This document shows, piece by piece, positions 51,011 to 60,902 of a stretch of DNA of 64,000 bases; positions within the stretch are counted from its first letter, which is position 1, and every line of letters begins with the position of its first letter. The stretch is from positions 1,116,001-1,180,000 of the forward strand of contig NZ_CP082292.1 in the NCBI RefSeq assembly GCF_019880205.1, given 5' to 3'. The notes below the pieces were generated by a model. The model was not told the DNA's origin. It saw only the letters and a list, made by a program, of their open reading frames with translations, and searched no databases. This DNA comes from Pantoea alfalfae (GTDB taxonomy: Bacteria > Pseudomonadota > Gammaproteobacteria > Enterobacterales > Enterobacteriaceae). Both the position numbers and the translations under genes were made by a program.

Positions 51011-51799
51011 TTACTGCGGGTTGCTGGCAGGTTCTGCGGCAGGGCGGAAGGCAAGGAAGTAAGCCAGGCCAACGAAGACGGCACCGCCCACAGCATTGCC
51101 CAGGAAGACGGCAACAAAGTTAGGGAGATACTCTGCCCAGCTCATCTGACCGGCAAAAATGGCGGCCGGAATGATAAACATGTTGGCGACAACGTGCTGG
51201 AAGCCAATGGCAACAAACGCCATAACCGGGAACCACATGCCGAAGATCTTGCCGACCACATCTTTACTGGCAAACGCCAGCCACACCGCCAGACACACCA
51301 GCCAGTTACAGCCAATGCCGGAAATAAAGGCGTGCAGGAAATCGGCATGGACTTTTGCAGAGGCAATCGCAACGGTCTTTTTCAGGTAATCGCCCTCGGT
51401 CATACCCAGCATGTGACCAAAGAACCAGGCGACCGCCACGCTGCCGAGGAAGTTCGCCAGGGTCACCCAGAACCAGTTTCGCGCCACGCTCATAAAGCTG
51501 ATACGGCGGGCAAACCAGGCTACCGGCAGGGTCATCATATTGCCGGTCAGCAGCTCACCACCCGCCAGCACGGTCATGATGATACCCACCGGGAAGACAG
51601 CCGCGCCTAACAGGCCACCAAATGAGCCCCACTCAGCCGGCAGGGTGTTAATCACGTGAAGATCCAGCAGGAAGCCGGTCGCAATAAATGCGCCCGCCAT
51701 AAAGCCGAGAATCAGGAGGATGCTGACAGGCGCACGGCTTTTGGCCACGCCTGACTGGATCGCCAGTTGTGCGATTTCTTTAGGTGTATGCAGCGACAT
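51011..51799 (-). CDS. Formate/nitrite transporter (FNT) family channel
   Basis: A 262-residue membrane protein with six helices (around 28-50, 62-85, 108-130, 160-182, 190-212, 232-252), the FNT fold of FocA and NirC. Typical FNT patches are GGELLTGNM and GFQHVVANMF (conserved pore-histidine region). It is not linked to pflB (focA) or nirBD (nirC), so the substrate, formate, nitrite or another small anion, is open. Given narQP and aerobic/anaerobic genes in the window, nitrite is possible. Confidence 0.87.
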   Translation of the reverse strand: MSLHTPKEIAQLAIQSGVAKSRAPVSILLILGFMAGAFIATGFLLDLHVINTLPAEWGSFGGLLGAAVFPVGIIMTVLAGGELLTGNMMTLPVAWFARRISFMSVARNWFWVTLANFLGSVAVAWFFGHMLGMTEGDYLKKTVAIASAKVHADFLHAFISGIGCNWLVCLAVWLAFASKDVVGKIFGMWFPVMAFVAIGFQHVVANMFIIPAAIFAGQMSWAEYLPNFVAVFLGNAVGGAVFVGLAYFLAFRPAAEPASNPQ

Positions 51800-52093
51800 A
51801 GTATCTCAATAGTTTTTTATGATTAATGGGACGATAACGCCTGGTGGACGCGTGGTGTGCGGGAGAGGGTCCCGGTGACCACTAAATTAGCGGGCTAAGT
51901 TTTGCACGCGAAAAAGACGAAGACAAGAAAATTCCTATAACATATTTAACCGGGAATTAACCTCACGGCAGACTGAATAACAGTTAAAAAACGGTCCTGC
52001 CTGACCAGACACGATTTTCACCTGCAGCATGCTGCTGAAACTTCGCAGGTTGCCGCCTTTTTCAGCGATCAAACAGAGAATGTCATTTTGCCG
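51800..52093. other. Region between the FNT gene and tRNA-Ala
   Basis: About 290 bp with no gene. It should hold the FNT promoter on the minus strand. It includes a short palindrome GCAGCATGCTGC near 52025-52036. I see no FNR-type TTGAT-N4-ATCAA site. Confidence 0.4.
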
Positions 52094-52122
52094 TTGACAC
52101 CCTGGAGGCGGTTTCATATTAT
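52094..52122 (+). promoter_or_regulatory. Sigma-70 promoter of the tRNA-Ala pair
   Basis: Perfect -35 TTGACA (52094-52099), 17-bp spacer, -10 TATTAT (52117-52122), then a GC-rich discriminator (GCCGTCCG). The first tRNA starts 36 bases on. Confidence 0.9.
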
Positions 52123-52157
52123 GCCGTCCGTCGCTTAACGCGACAGTTTTTCGGTTC

Positions 52158-52233
52158 GGGGCTATAGCTCAGCTGGGAGAGCGCCTGCATGGCATGCAGG
52201 AGGTCAGCGGTTCGATCCCGCTTAGCTCCACCA
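52158..52233 (+). tRNA. alaW: tRNA-Ala (anticodon GGC), copy 1
   Basis: A 76-base tRNA with acceptor GGGGCTA/TAGCTCC including the alanine identity pair G3-U70, anticodon GGC in CATGGCATG, encoded CCA. Two copies lie in tandem, as alaWX in E. coli. Confidence 0.96.
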
Positions 52234-52277
52234 AACTTCTTCCCAAAAGTTTGGCACTGAAAAACGAGTCCAGATGT

Positions 52278-52353
<76 letters not shown>

Positions 52354-52612
52354 TTTTCTGACACGTCGTTGTCAACATCCTTTCTGCTATCTCTTTCATT
52401 CGCCTTCTCGTGCGGATAAAAACCTTATTGCTTTACTATTCACGCCACGCTGCTGCATACGCTCAGGCGTTTCAACGGGCATGACCTTCCGGGACGCGGT
52501 GCTGTCTCTCGCGCATGGTTTAACAGCAGATGTGACTTTGTTGTGCGACGTGAGAAGTGACGCCTGTGGGCGAACCAGCGGGGAGCAGAGCAGGAATGGC
52601 GCAGAAAGAAGA
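52354..52612. other. Region between tRNA-Ala and nupC
   Basis: About 260 bp with no recognisable gene. The tRNA operon terminator is not clear; a 5-bp stem TGACA/TGTCA just after the second tRNA lacks a T-run. Confidence 0.35.
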
Positions 52613-52631
52613 GGGCGAGAGACACTCGCCC
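52613..52631 (-). terminator. Terminator downstream of nupC
   Basis: Stem GGGCGAG/CTCGCCC with a 5-base loop, followed by TCTTCTTT on the minus strand, 20 bp after nupC. Confidence 0.7.
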
Positions 52632-52650
52632 TTTATTGCTTAGAAACTTA

Positions 52651-53841
52651 TCAGAACGCCAGAACCAGACCGGCGATAGCGGCGGAGAGCACGCTGACCA
52701 GCGTAGAACCGTACAGCAGCTTCAGGCCAAAGCGCGAAACCACGTTACCCTGCTCTTCGTTCAGACCTTTAATCGCGCCGGCCACGATGCCGATTGAAGA
52801 GAAGTTGGCGAACGACACCAGGAACACGGACAGAATACCTTCTGAATTTGGCGACAGCTGACCCGCGATTTTCTGCAGATCCATCATGGCTACAAACTCA
52901 TTCGACACCAGCTTGGTCGCCATAATGCTGCCGACCTGCAGCGCTTCGCCAGAAGGCACACCCATCATCCAGGCAAACGGATAGAAGACAAAGCCGAGAA
53001 CGCCCTGGAAGCTGATACCAAAAATCAGATCAAACAGCGCATTCAGACCTGAAATCAGCGCGATAAAGCCAATCAGCATGGCCGCAACGATAATCGCGAC
53101 GCGGAAACCGGCCAGGATATATTCGCCCAGCATCTCAAAGAAGCTCTGACCTTTATGCAGATCCTGCAGCTGCAGGTCTTCTTCGTTCTCAACACGGTAA
53201 GGGTTGATCAGCGACAGCACGATAAAGGTACTGAACATGTTGAGCACCAGTGCAGCGACCACATATTTTGGCTGCAGCATCGTCATGTAGGCTCCGACGA
53301 TGGACATCGATACCGTCGACATTGCGGTCGCAGCCATGGTGTACATGCGGCGCTGTGACATCTTGCCCAGAATATCTTTATAGGCGATGAAGTTTTCTGA
53401 CTGTCCCAGTATCAGAGAACTCACGGCGTTGAATGATTCCAGTTTTCCCATGCCATTGACTTTCGACAGCACGGTACCGATACCGCGGATAACCCACGGC
53501 AGGATACGGAAATGCTGCAGAATACCGATCAGTGCAGAGATAAAGACGATTGGGCACAGTACGTTAAGGAAGAAGAAGGCGAGGCCTTTATCGCTCATGT
53601 TGCCGAAGACAAAATTGGTTCCCTGAGCCGCATACTTCAACAGATGGTCAAAGAAGCCCGCGAAGCCTTTGACGAAACCCAGTCCCGCTTCTGAGTTCAG
53701 GAAGAACCAGGCGAGCACAATTTCAATCACCAGTAGCTGTATAATGTAGCGAATGCGAATGCTTTTACGATCGTGACTGACCAGCAAGGAGAGTATCCCG
53801 ACCACCACCAGTGCTAAAAGAAATTGCAAAATATGGGACAT
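52651..53841 (-). CDS. nupC: Nucleoside permease NupC
   Basis: Proton-driven uptake of nucleosides (CNT family). The 396-residue protein has about eight to ten membrane segments and long stretches nearly identical to E. coli NupC, including the substrate-site helices [24 protein letters not shown] and [25 protein letters not shown] regions. Divergent from mntH, as in E. coli. Confidence 0.97.
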   Translation of the reverse strand: MSHILQFLLALVVVGILSLLVSHDRKSIRIRYIIQLLVIEIVLAWFFLNSEAGLGFVKGFAGFFDHLLKYAAQGTNFVFGNMSDKGLAFFFLNVLCPIVFISALIGILQHFRILPWVIRGIGTVLSKVNGMGKLESFNAVSSLILGQSENFIAYKDILGKMSQRRMYTMAATAMSTVSMSIVGAYMTMLQPKYVVAALVLNMFSTFIVLSLINPYRVENEEDLQLQDLHKGQSFFEMLGEYILAGFRVAIIVAAMLIGFIALISGLNALFDLIFGISFQGVLGFVFYPFAWMMGVPSGEALQVGSIMATKLVSNEFVAMMDLQKIAGQLSPNSEGILSVFLVSFANFSSIGIVAGAIKGLNEEQGNVVSRFGLKLLYGSTLVSVLSAAIAGLVLAF

Positions 53842-54088
53842 GGTTGCTCCAAATTTGAGGAGGGTTGTATTTTGTTGCGTATTCTATGTAACGCGTTACT
53901 TAAAAACGAGATCTGAACCACAATATAAGTATTCGCTATCGCTATATTTTCCAGAAAAGTTCCAGAGATCACGTCCTCTTTACAAATCATTCACTTCAGA
54001 TAACCACATAATTATTGTCTATATTTTACACGGGGCGTAGAGTGACACTATTGCTCACATTTTTAGCAATCACCTCCTTTACTGTAAT

Positions 54089-54106
54089 GTATAGCAATGG
54101 CTATAC
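54089..54106 (+). promoter_or_regulatory. MntR-type operator upstream of mntH
   Basis: Palindrome GTATAGC-AATG-GCTATAC. The E. coli mntH MntR site has the core ATAGCAAAGGCTAT, one base different in the centre. It lies about 105 bases before the mntH start. Manganese-bound MntR should repress here. An AT-rich stretch at 54007-54030 (ATAATTATTGTCTATATTTTA) could be a weak Fur site. Confidence 0.8.
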
Positions 54107-54210
54107 TTTATAGCAGCATCTATTACACCGATAACAATAAACGAATTTTACTTGCACATGCCAACCCCTAAGCTGCCGGGGCAGGCAAATGTTCAGACAG
54201 GGTACCGGAT

Positions 54211-55452
54211 ATGTTTGAAAGTCGTACCGCCGAGCGCGCCGCTCGCGGAGTCAGAAAAGTCAAACTCGCACTGCTGGGCCCCGCCTTTATCGCCGCTATC
54301 GGCTATATCGATCCGGGCAACTTTGCGACCAACATCCAGGCGGGCGCTGCTTACGGCTACAAATTGCTGTGGGTGGTGGTGTGGGCCAATATCATGGCCA
54401 TGCTTATCCAGCTGATGTCTGCCAAGCTGGGGATCGCCACCGGCAAAAATCTCGCCGAGCATATCCGCGATCGCTTTCCTCGTCCCGCCGTCTGGTTTTA
54501 CTGGGTGCAGGCGGAAATTATTGCGATGGCCACCGACCTGGCGGAATTTATCGGCGCGGCGCTGGGCTTCAAACTGCTGCTCGGCATCTCACTGATGCAG
54601 GGCGCGGTACTGACCGGCATCGCCACGTTCCTGATATTGATGTTACAGAGCCGCGGTCAGAAACCGCTGGAGCGGGTGATTGGCGGACTGCTGCTGTTTG
54701 TGGCGGCGGCCTATATCGTCGAACTCTTCTTCTCTCAGCCCAGTGTCAAAGAGCTGGTGATCGGCATGGCGCTGCCCGCGTTACCCACGTCGGATGCTGT
54801 ATTCCTGGCGGCGGGTGTGCTGGGTGCGACCATTATGCCGCACGTGATTTATCTGCACTCCGCGCTGACGCAGGGCAAAAGTAAGGACAGCAAAGGTCAG
54901 CGGTACTCCTCAACTAAACTGGATGTGGCGATTGCCATGACCATCGCCGGATTTGTTAACCTGGCGATGATGGCGACCGCGGCAGCGGCCTTCCACTTCA
55001 GCGGCCACAGCAAAATCGCTGAGCTTGACCAGGCCTATCTCACGCTGCAACCGTTGTTAGGTCAGGCGGCGGCAACAGTATTTGGGCTGAGCCTGGTGGC
55101 TGCCGGACTTTCCTCAACGGTGGTCGGAACGCTGGCGGGACAGGTGGTGATGCAGGGCTTTATCCGTTTCCATATTCCGCTCTGGGTGCGGCGTACGGTA
55201 ACCATGCTGCCTTCCTTTATTGTTATCTGGGCTGGCTGGGATCCAACAAAGGTGCTGGTGATGAGTCAGGTGCTGCTGAGTTTCGGTATTGCGCTGGCGT
55301 TGATTCCGCTGCTCTCCTTTACCGGCAACCGCGAGCTGATGGGCGATGATATGGTTAACTCGCGTCTGATGCAGAACACCGGGCGACTGATCGTGCTGCT
55401 GGTGATTACGCTGAATCTTTACCTGCTGGTGGGTGAAGCGCTGGGGCTGTAG
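54211..55452 (+). CDS. mntH: Proton-coupled manganese transporter MntH
   Basis: Nramp-family importer of Mn(II) (and Fe(II)). The 413-residue protein has 11 helices, the metal-binding helix 1 motif DPGN (D34-N37, [11 protein letters not shown]) and helix 6 motif [13 protein letters not shown] with the coupling histidine. The start at 54211 gives the family length. Confidence 0.97.
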   Translation: MFESRTAERAARGVRKVKLALLGPAFIAAIGYIDPGNFATNIQAGAAYGYKLLWVVVWANIMAMLIQLMSAKLGIATGKNLAEHIRDRFPRPAVWFYWVQAEIIAMATDLAEFIGAALGFKLLLGISLMQGAVLTGIATFLILMLQSRGQKPLERVIGGLLLFVAAAYIVELFFSQPSVKELVIGMALPALPTSDAVFLAAGVLGATIMPHVIYLHSALTQGKSKDSKGQRYSSTKLDVAIAMTIAGFVNLAMMATAAAAFHFSGHSKIAELDQAYLTLQPLLGQAAATVFGLSLVAAGLSSTVVGTLAGQVVMQGFIRFHIPLWVRRTVTMLPSFIVIWAGWDPTKVLVMSQVLLSFGIALALIPLLSFTGNRELMGDDMVNSRLMQNTGRLIVLLVITLNLYLLVGEALGL

Positions 55453-55470
55453 CGGTTATGGTAAATAAGA

Positions 55471-55500
55471 AAACGCCCGGTTCTGCCGGGCGTTTTTATT
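55471..55500. terminator. Bidirectional terminator between mntH and ypeC
   Basis: Stem AAACGCCCGG/CCGGGCGTTT with a 5-base loop and T-runs, between convergent genes. Confidence 0.88.
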
Positions 55501-55879
55501 AATGGCGATCGTGTCCGTGATGGTCTGGACCGCGATGGTCATGATGATCCCAGCCACGATCACGATCGCGGCGATGCTGATGATCCCAGCGGCGCTCACG
55601 GTCGCGCTCATGCCAGCGACGTTCACGCTCCCACTGCTGCTGACGACGCCACTCTTCGTGTCGCCACCAGCGGCGTTCTTTATAGGAATAACGATCATTC
55701 CACCAGCGTGGTTCACGCCAGCGACCGCCATCCCAGTAATAACCACGATTGTCGCGATCGCCCAGATTCAGCGTAACGCCGGGGGCCAGAGTAATAGAGG
55801 CACTGGAGGCCTCAGCTGTGTGATTTGCCAGCGGCGACAACACCGCCAGCAGGGCAGCAAAAATAAGTGCTCTTTTCAT
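55499..55879 (-). CDS. ypeC: YpeC-like secreted DUF2502 protein with His/Arg/Trp-rich tail
   Basis: A 126-residue protein with a signal peptide (about 1-24, ending AEAS), a short conserved DUF2502 core (TLNLGDRDNRGYYWDGGRWRE) and a long low-complexity tail rich in R, W, H and D (about 60-126, ending in a HHDHRGPDHHGHDRH stretch). E. coli ypeC lies next to mntH too. Function is unknown; the histidine-rich tail could bind metal ions, which is inference. Probably periplasmic. Confidence 0.88.
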   Translation of the reverse strand: MKRALIFAALLAVLSPLANHTAEASSASITLAPGVTLNLGDRDNRGYYWDGGRWREPRWWNDRYSYKERRWWRHEEWRRQQQWERERRWHERDRERRWDHQHRRDRDRGWDHHDHRGPDHHGHDRH

Positions 55880-56011
55880 TATATTCTCCTCATCAACAGT
55901 CTGATGCTGTTGCGGCGCAGTGATTATGCCTGCGTAATGCTGTCGTTACCGCATCATTGTGTCGGAAGATTGTGAGGAAATTGGGGAGAGAAAGGGGATT
56001 GAGACTATTCT

Positions 56012-56039
56012 GGTGAGAAAACACCCGGCCTGCGCCGGG
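56012..56039 (-). terminator. Terminator of yghZ
   Basis: Stem CCCGGC/GCCGGG with loop GCAG (minus strand), followed by TGTTTTCTC, just after the yghZ stop. Confidence 0.7.
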
Positions 56040-56049
56040 CGGGGAAAAA

Positions 56050-57039
56050 TTACAGCAGGGCCGCGTCAATCGCCGCTAACTCCGTGTCGCTGAACTGACG
56101 TCGGGCGAGCATTGCCACCGCGTCATCAATCTGAGCCGTTTTACTGGCACCAATCAGCACCGAGGTGACACGATCGTCGCGCAATACCCACGCCAGCGCC
56201 ATCTGCGCCAGCTTCTGCTCGCGCTGCTGCGCAATCACATTCAGCCTGCGGACCTTCTCCATCTTCTCATCCGTCAACTGACTTTCACTCAGGAACTTGC
56301 TGCCGCTGGCCGCACGCGAATCTTCCGGGATGCCCTGCAGGTAGCGATCGGTGAGCACGCCGCCTGCCAGCGGCGAGAAGGCGATACAGCCGACGCCCGC
56401 ATCGCCCAGCGTCTGAATCAATCCCTGTTCAGGCGTTCGTTCAAACATCGAATAGCGCGGCTGGTGGATCAGACAAGGGGTGCCGAGATCGCGCAGGATA
56501 GCTATCGCTTCGGCGGCGAGATCGGCCGGATAGTTAGAGAGGGCAGCGTAAAGCGCTTTGCCCTGGCGCACGACATGATCCAGCGCGCGCATTGTCTCTT
56601 CCAGCGGGGTTTCCGGATCGGGACGGTGATGATAGAAAATATCCACATAGTCCAGCCCCATTCGCTTCAGGCTCTGATCCAGACTGGCGACCAGATATTT
56701 ACGCGAACCCCAATCCCCATAAGGTCCCTGCCACATGGTATAGCCCGCTTTAGTGGAGATGATCAGCTCATCACGATGGGCACGAAAATCTTCCCGCAGA
56801 ATACGCCCGAAGTTCTCTTCGGCTGAGCCCGGCGGCGGACCGTAGTTATTGGCTAAGTCGAAGTGGGTGATGCCGAGGTCAAACGCATGACGCAGCAGCT
56901 CACGGCTGTTATCGACCCGGGTACTGTCACCAAAGTTATGCCACAGCCCCAGCGAAATGGCGGGCAGTTTAATGCCGCTGCGGCCGCTGCGACGGTATTG
57001 CATCTGTTGATAGCGATCGGGATGGGGGAAAGAGGACAT
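56050..57039 (-). CDS. yghZ: L-glyceraldehyde-3-phosphate reductase YghZ (aldo-keto reductase)
   Basis: NADPH-dependent aldo-keto reductase (AKR14) that reduces L-glyceraldehyde-3-phosphate and methylglyoxal-type aldehydes. The 329-residue protein has the catalytic tetrad D61, Y66, K97 and H138 (FDLANNYGPP, STKAGY, YHHRPD). In E. coli the gene is at another locus. It is divergent from ipdC; a shared regulatory region of about 220 bp lies between them. Confidence 0.93.
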   Translation of the reverse strand: MSSFPHPDRYQQMQYRRSGRSGIKLPAISLGLWHNFGDSTRVDNSRELLRHAFDLGITHFDLANNYGPPPGSAEENFGRILREDFRAHRDELIISTKAGYTMWQGPYGDWGSRKYLVASLDQSLKRMGLDYVDIFYHHRPDPETPLEETMRALDHVVRQGKALYAALSNYPADLAAEAIAILRDLGTPCLIHQPRYSMFERTPEQGLIQTLGDAGVGCIAFSPLAGGVLTDRYLQGIPEDSRAASGSKFLSESQLTDEKMEKVRRLNVIAQQREQKLAQMALAWVLRDDRVTSVLIGASKTAQIDDAVAMLARRQFSDTELAAIDAALL

Positions 57040-57258
57040 TCAGCGCTCCTGAGTAAAAACGGGCATATGTGCCAAAAGTCTATCAGTGTATACGGTTACA
57101 CTCAGTGACAGCGCGCAGCAGTTCGCATTTTTACAGAATAATCCGCCAGCGTAACGCCGCCTTTCCAGCCAATGCGGCTGGCGAAAATCGTGGCCCTCCT
57201 CGCTAATTTCATCGGCTGTCAGATACTTAACCCAACTCTTCCCTGAAAGGATTGTGCA

Positions 57259-58911
57259 ATGTCCACATTCACTATTGGAGATTACCTGCTGACCCGTCTG
57301 CAGGAGATAGGTATAAAGCATCTGTTTGGCGTACCGGGCGACTATAACCTGCAGTTTCTTGATCGGGTCATCGACCATCCGGACATCCGTTGGGTAGGCT
57401 GTGCCAACGAGCTTAATGCCGCCTATGCGGCGGACGGCTATGCACGCAGCAACGGTGCTGGGGCGCTATTAACCACCTTTGGTGTTGGCGAACTCAGCGC
57501 GATTAACGGCATTGCAGGCAGTTATGCAGAGTATCTGCCGGTGATCCATATCGTTGGCGCACCAGCGACTTCAGCACAGTTACAGGGTGACTGTGTCCAC
57601 CATTCGCTGGGCGATGGCGATTTCCGGCATTTCATACGCATGGCCGCCGAAGTCAGTGCCGCAACGGCACAACTTACTGCCGATAATGCCACTGCTGAAA
57701 TTGACAGGGTGATAGAGCACGCGTTAAAGGCCCGTCGTCCCGGCTATCTGTCGCTGGCCGTCGACGTGGCGGCTATAGAGGTGCAGCCCCCTGTTCAGCC
57801 CCTGAACCCCCATCAATCCTCTTCGCCCGAGGCGCGTCGTGCTTTCCGCGACGCGGCGGAGCGGTTGCTGGCACCAGCAGAGCGCGTTTCACTGCTGGCC
57901 GATTTTCTGGCACTGCGCTGGCAGCAGCAGTCTGCGCTGGCCGCGCTGCGTGAAAAGAGCGCAATTCCCTGCGCCAGCCTGCTGATGGGCAAAGGTGTAC
58001 TGGATGAGCAGCAGCCAGGTTACGTCGGAACCTATGCCGGTGAAGCCAGCGCAGGTCAGGTGTGCGGGCAAATTGAGCAGGTGGATGTGGCGATCTGCGT
58101 CGGGGTGCGTTTCACCGACACCATTACTGCAGGCTTCACGCAGCAGTTTGCGCCTGAGCGACTGATCGATCTGCAACCCTTCAGCGCCAGCATGGGCGAG
58201 GAACATTTTGCGCCGTTGTCGATGGCGGATGCGCTTAGCGAACTGCAACCGCTGTTTGAACACTACGGCCAGCAGTGGCAGCCCGCCATAGCACCGTCTG
58301 CCGTGCAACCGGATGAACCGGCAGCCGTGATCAGTCAGCAGGCTTTCTGGCAGGCGATGCAGAAATTTCTGCAACCCGGCGACCTGATTCTGGCAGAGCA
58401 GGGGACAGCCGCTTTTGGTGCCGCCGCGTTACGACTGCCCTCGCAGGCGCAGCTGGTGGTTCAGCCATTATGGGGATCAATCGGCTATACTCTTCCTGCA
58501 GCGTTTGGCGCGCAAACCGCTGACCCCGATCGCCGGGTTATCCTGATTATCGGAGACGGTTCGGCGCAGCTGACGATTCAGGAACTGGGTTCCATGCTGC
58601 GTGATGAGCAGCGACTGATACTCTTTTTGCTGAATAATGAAGGCTATACCGTCGAACGGGCCATTCATGGCGCAACACAGCGTTATAATGATATTGCCCC
58701 GTGGAACTGGACGGCCTTACCGCACGCACTGAGTCTGCAGGGCCAGGCGCAGAGCTGGCGCATCAGTGAAACCGTACAGTTAGACGAGGTGATGGCGCGA
58801 CTTTCCGCGCCTCAAAGGCTGTCGCTGGTTGAGGTGGTCATGCAGAAAGAGGATTTGCCGCCACTGTTACGAAAAGTCACCGCCTGCCTGAATCAACGCA
58901 ACGGCGGCTAA
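57259..58911 (+). CDS. ipdC: Indolepyruvate decarboxylase
   Basis: Thiamine-diphosphate enzyme that converts indole-3-pyruvate to indole-3-acetaldehyde, the key step of indole-3-acetic acid (plant auxin) synthesis. The 550-residue protein has the pyruvate-decarboxylase layout: catalytic D28 (GVPGDYN), E51 (CANELNAAYAADGYAR), H114-H115 (DCVHHSLGDG) and the ThDP motif GDGSAQLT...NNEGYTVE (about 434-460). The N-terminus is that of Pantoea agglomerans IpdC as I recall it. A pyruvate decarboxylase is less likely because of closer likeness to IpdC. Confidence 0.93.
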   Translation: MSTFTIGDYLLTRLQEIGIKHLFGVPGDYNLQFLDRVIDHPDIRWVGCANELNAAYAADGYARSNGAGALLTTFGVGELSAINGIAGSYAEYLPVIHIVGAPATSAQLQGDCVHHSLGDGDFRHFIRMAAEVSAATAQLTADNATAEIDRVIEHALKARRPGYLSLAVDVAAIEVQPPVQPLNPHQSSSPEARRAFRDAAERLLAPAERVSLLADFLALRWQQQSALAALREKSAIPCASLLMGKGVLDEQQPGYVGTYAGEASAGQVCGQIEQVDVAICVGVRFTDTITAGFTQQFAPERLIDLQPFSASMGEEHFAPLSMADALSELQPLFEHYGQQWQPAIAPSAVQPDEPAAVISQQAFWQAMQKFLQPGDLILAEQGTAAFGAAALRLPSQAQLVVQPLWGSIGYTLPAAFGAQTADPDRRVILIIGDGSAQLTIQELGSMLRDEQRLILFLLNNEGYTVERAIHGATQRYNDIAPWNWTALPHALSLQGQAQSWRISETVQLDEVMARLSAPQRLSLVEVVMQKEDLPPLLRKVTACLNQRNGG

Positions 58912-58976
58912 GATTCAGATAGTTGCCGCTGTGCAGGGTGGACTATCGCGGTTAGGCTGTAGCACACCTGAGTAAG

Positions 58977-59014
58977 ACGCTCACCAATCGCACCGGTGAG
59001 CGTTGTTGTTTTAT
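58977..59014 (+). terminator. Terminator between ipdC and glk
   Basis: Stem ACGCTCACC/GGTGAGCGT with a 9-base loop, followed by TGTTGTTTT. Confidence 0.75.
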
Positions 59015-59071
59015 GGGCAGAAATTTATAGTGTCCTCCAACTCTTAAGACCCCAAGCGGAGCAACAGAAGA

Positions 59072-60037
59072 ATGACAACCTATGCCTTGGTCGGCGATGT
59101 CGGCGGTACTAACGCACGCCTCGCCCTGTGTGAGGTGGAAAGCGGCAGCATCACCCAGGCCAAAACATTCTCAACATCAGAATACGACAGCCTCGAAGCC
59201 GTCATCCGCCACTATCTTGATGAACAACAGCAGGATGTTAAAGATGGCTGTATCGCTATCGCCTGCCCGATTACCGATGACTGGGTTGAAATGACCAACC
59301 ATGACTGGGCGTTTTCTACGCGCAAGCTCAAAGAGAACATCGGTTTTGAACACCTGGAAATCATTAACGACTTCACTGCGGTATCCATGGCGATTCCGAT
59401 GCTGACCGCCGACAACGTAATTCAGTTTGGCGGCACAGCCCCGGTTAAAGACAAGCCTATTGCGATTTATGGTGCCGGTACCGGATTAGGCGTCAGCCAT
59501 CTGGTGCACGTGGACAAACGCTGGGTCAGCCTGCCTGGCGAGGGCGGTCATGTCGATTTCGCCGCCAACAGCGAAGAAGAAGATCAAATTCTGGAAGTGC
59601 TGCGTGAAGAGCTGGGCCATGTTTCAGCAGAACGTATCCTGTCCGGTGCCGGTCTGGTCAACCTCTATCGTGCGATTGTTAAAGTTGATAATCGTGTGCC
59701 GGAAAACCTGAAGCCTAAAGATGTCAGCCAGCGTGCGCTGGATGACAGCTGCATCGACTGCCGTCGGGCGCTGTCGATGTTCTGCGTCATTATGGGCCGT
59801 TTCGGCGGCAATCTGGCATTGAACCTCGGCACCTTTGGTGGCGTCTACATTGCGGGTGGCATCGTGCCACGTTTCCTGGAGTTCTTTAAGGCGTCAGGTT
59901 TCCGTGCTGCTTTCGAAGATAAAGGCCGCTTCCGCGACTATGTTGCCAGTATCCCGGTCTATATGATCACGCACGATCAGCCTGGCCTGCTGGGCGCGGG
60001 CGCGCATCTGCGCCAGACGCTGGGTCGCATTATCTGA
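59072..60037 (+). CDS. glk: Glucokinase
   Basis: ATP-dependent phosphorylation of free glucose inside the cell, used for glucose not taken up by the PTS. The 321-residue length equals E. coli Glk. ATP-site motif [14 protein letters not shown] (residues 6-19), the sugar-binding region [11 protein letters not shown] and [11 protein letters not shown] are present. No regulatory DNA-binding domain, so it is the Glk rather than ROK-repressor type. Convergent with ypdB. Confidence 0.97.
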   Translation: MTTYALVGDVGGTNARLALCEVESGSITQAKTFSTSEYDSLEAVIRHYLDEQQQDVKDGCIAIACPITDDWVEMTNHDWAFSTRKLKENIGFEHLEIINDFTAVSMAIPMLTADNVIQFGGTAPVKDKPIAIYGAGTGLGVSHLVHVDKRWVSLPGEGGHVDFAANSEEEDQILEVLREELGHVSAERILSGAGLVNLYRAIVKVDNRVPENLKPKDVSQRALDDSCIDCRRALSMFCVIMGRFGGNLALNLGTFGGVYIAGGIVPRFLEFFKASGFRAAFEDKGRFRDYVASIPVYMITHDQPGLLGAGAHLRQTLGRII

Positions 60038-60173
60038 TTCAGTTTCACCTCGCGCGCACGGCCACTTTGCGCGCGATCGATTTTCCCGACCTGACTGCTT
60101 CAGCAGGACAGGATCGGGAAATCACTCTCAGTTTCAGTACTCGCTCTCCTGAGACATTCCCCTCTCTCCTTTG

Positions 60174-60902
60174 CTACAGGCGCATCAGCTGCCGAAACTG
60201 CTTCACCTTGCTGCGGCTCACCGGTACCTGAAACTCCAGATCGCGCAGCTTCAACAGATAAGTGTTGTTAAACCACGGCTCGATTTCACGAATCTTGCTG
60301 AGGCTGACGCAGTAAGAGCGGTGGCAGCGGAAGAACTGTTGTTCCGGCAGACGTGAACAGAATTCGGTAATATTCATCGACATCACGTAAGACTCACGCC
60401 GCGTGTACACAAACGTCAGCTTTTCATGGGCTTCTACATAGTATATGTCGTTCACGTCCGTGACGATAATACGCTCATCTTTGATCAGGTTGACCGTCTG
60501 CGGTGCTGGCGTGGCGCTGAGATGGCTGACCGCCTGCTGCGCCTGTGCAGTGGCTTCCAGCTTGTTCAGCATGGTGACAATCCGCGACTCCTGATAAGGC
60601 TTGAGAATGTAGTCAAACGCCTCCAGCTCAAACGCCTCCACCGCATGCTCTTTCCATGCGGTGATAAAGACAATCAGCGGCTTGTGCGCAAACTGATGGA
60701 TATTCTGTGCCAGCAGCATGCCATCCAGCGAAGGAATATTGATGTCGAGAAAAATCACATCAACCCGATGCTGTTGCAGATACTTCAGCACGTCGAGGCC
60801 ATCATCAAAGCAGGCTTCAATCTCGATTTTGCTGTGATGCTGAATCATCCAGCTCAACTCCTGCTGCGCCAGGAATTCATCTTCCACAATAATGGCTTTC
60901 AT
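60174..60902 (-). CDS. ypdB: LytTR response regulator YpdB (PyrR)
   Basis: Response regulator of a pyruvate-sensing system; in E. coli it activates the transporter gene yhjX. The 242-residue protein has a receiver domain with D53 ([12 protein letters not shown]) and a LytTR DNA-binding domain (about 140-242, [12 protein letters not shown]). Its start overlaps the end of ypdA by four bases, so the pair is co-translated. Confidence 0.96.
   Translation of the reverse strand: MKAIIVEDEFLAQQELSWMIQHHSKIEIEACFDDGLDVLKYLQQHRVDVIFLDINIPSLDGMLLAQNIHQFAHKPLIVFITAWKEHAVEAFELEAFDYILKPYQESRIVTMLNKLEATAQAQQAVSHLSATPAPQTVNLIKDERIIVTDVNDIYYVEAHEKLTFVYTRRESYVMSMNITEFCSRLPEQQFFRCHRSYCVSLSKIREIEPWFNNTYLLKLRDLEFQVPVSRSKVKQFRQLMRL

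Noticed and set aside
54035..54060. GTGAC...GCTCAC near mntH as a CRP site
   Set aside because: The half-sites are 9 bases apart instead of 6, so it does not fit the CRP consensus.
57040..57378. 112-residue frame antisense to the ipdC start
   Set aside because: Overlaps the ipdC N-terminus and its promoter; no supporting start signal.
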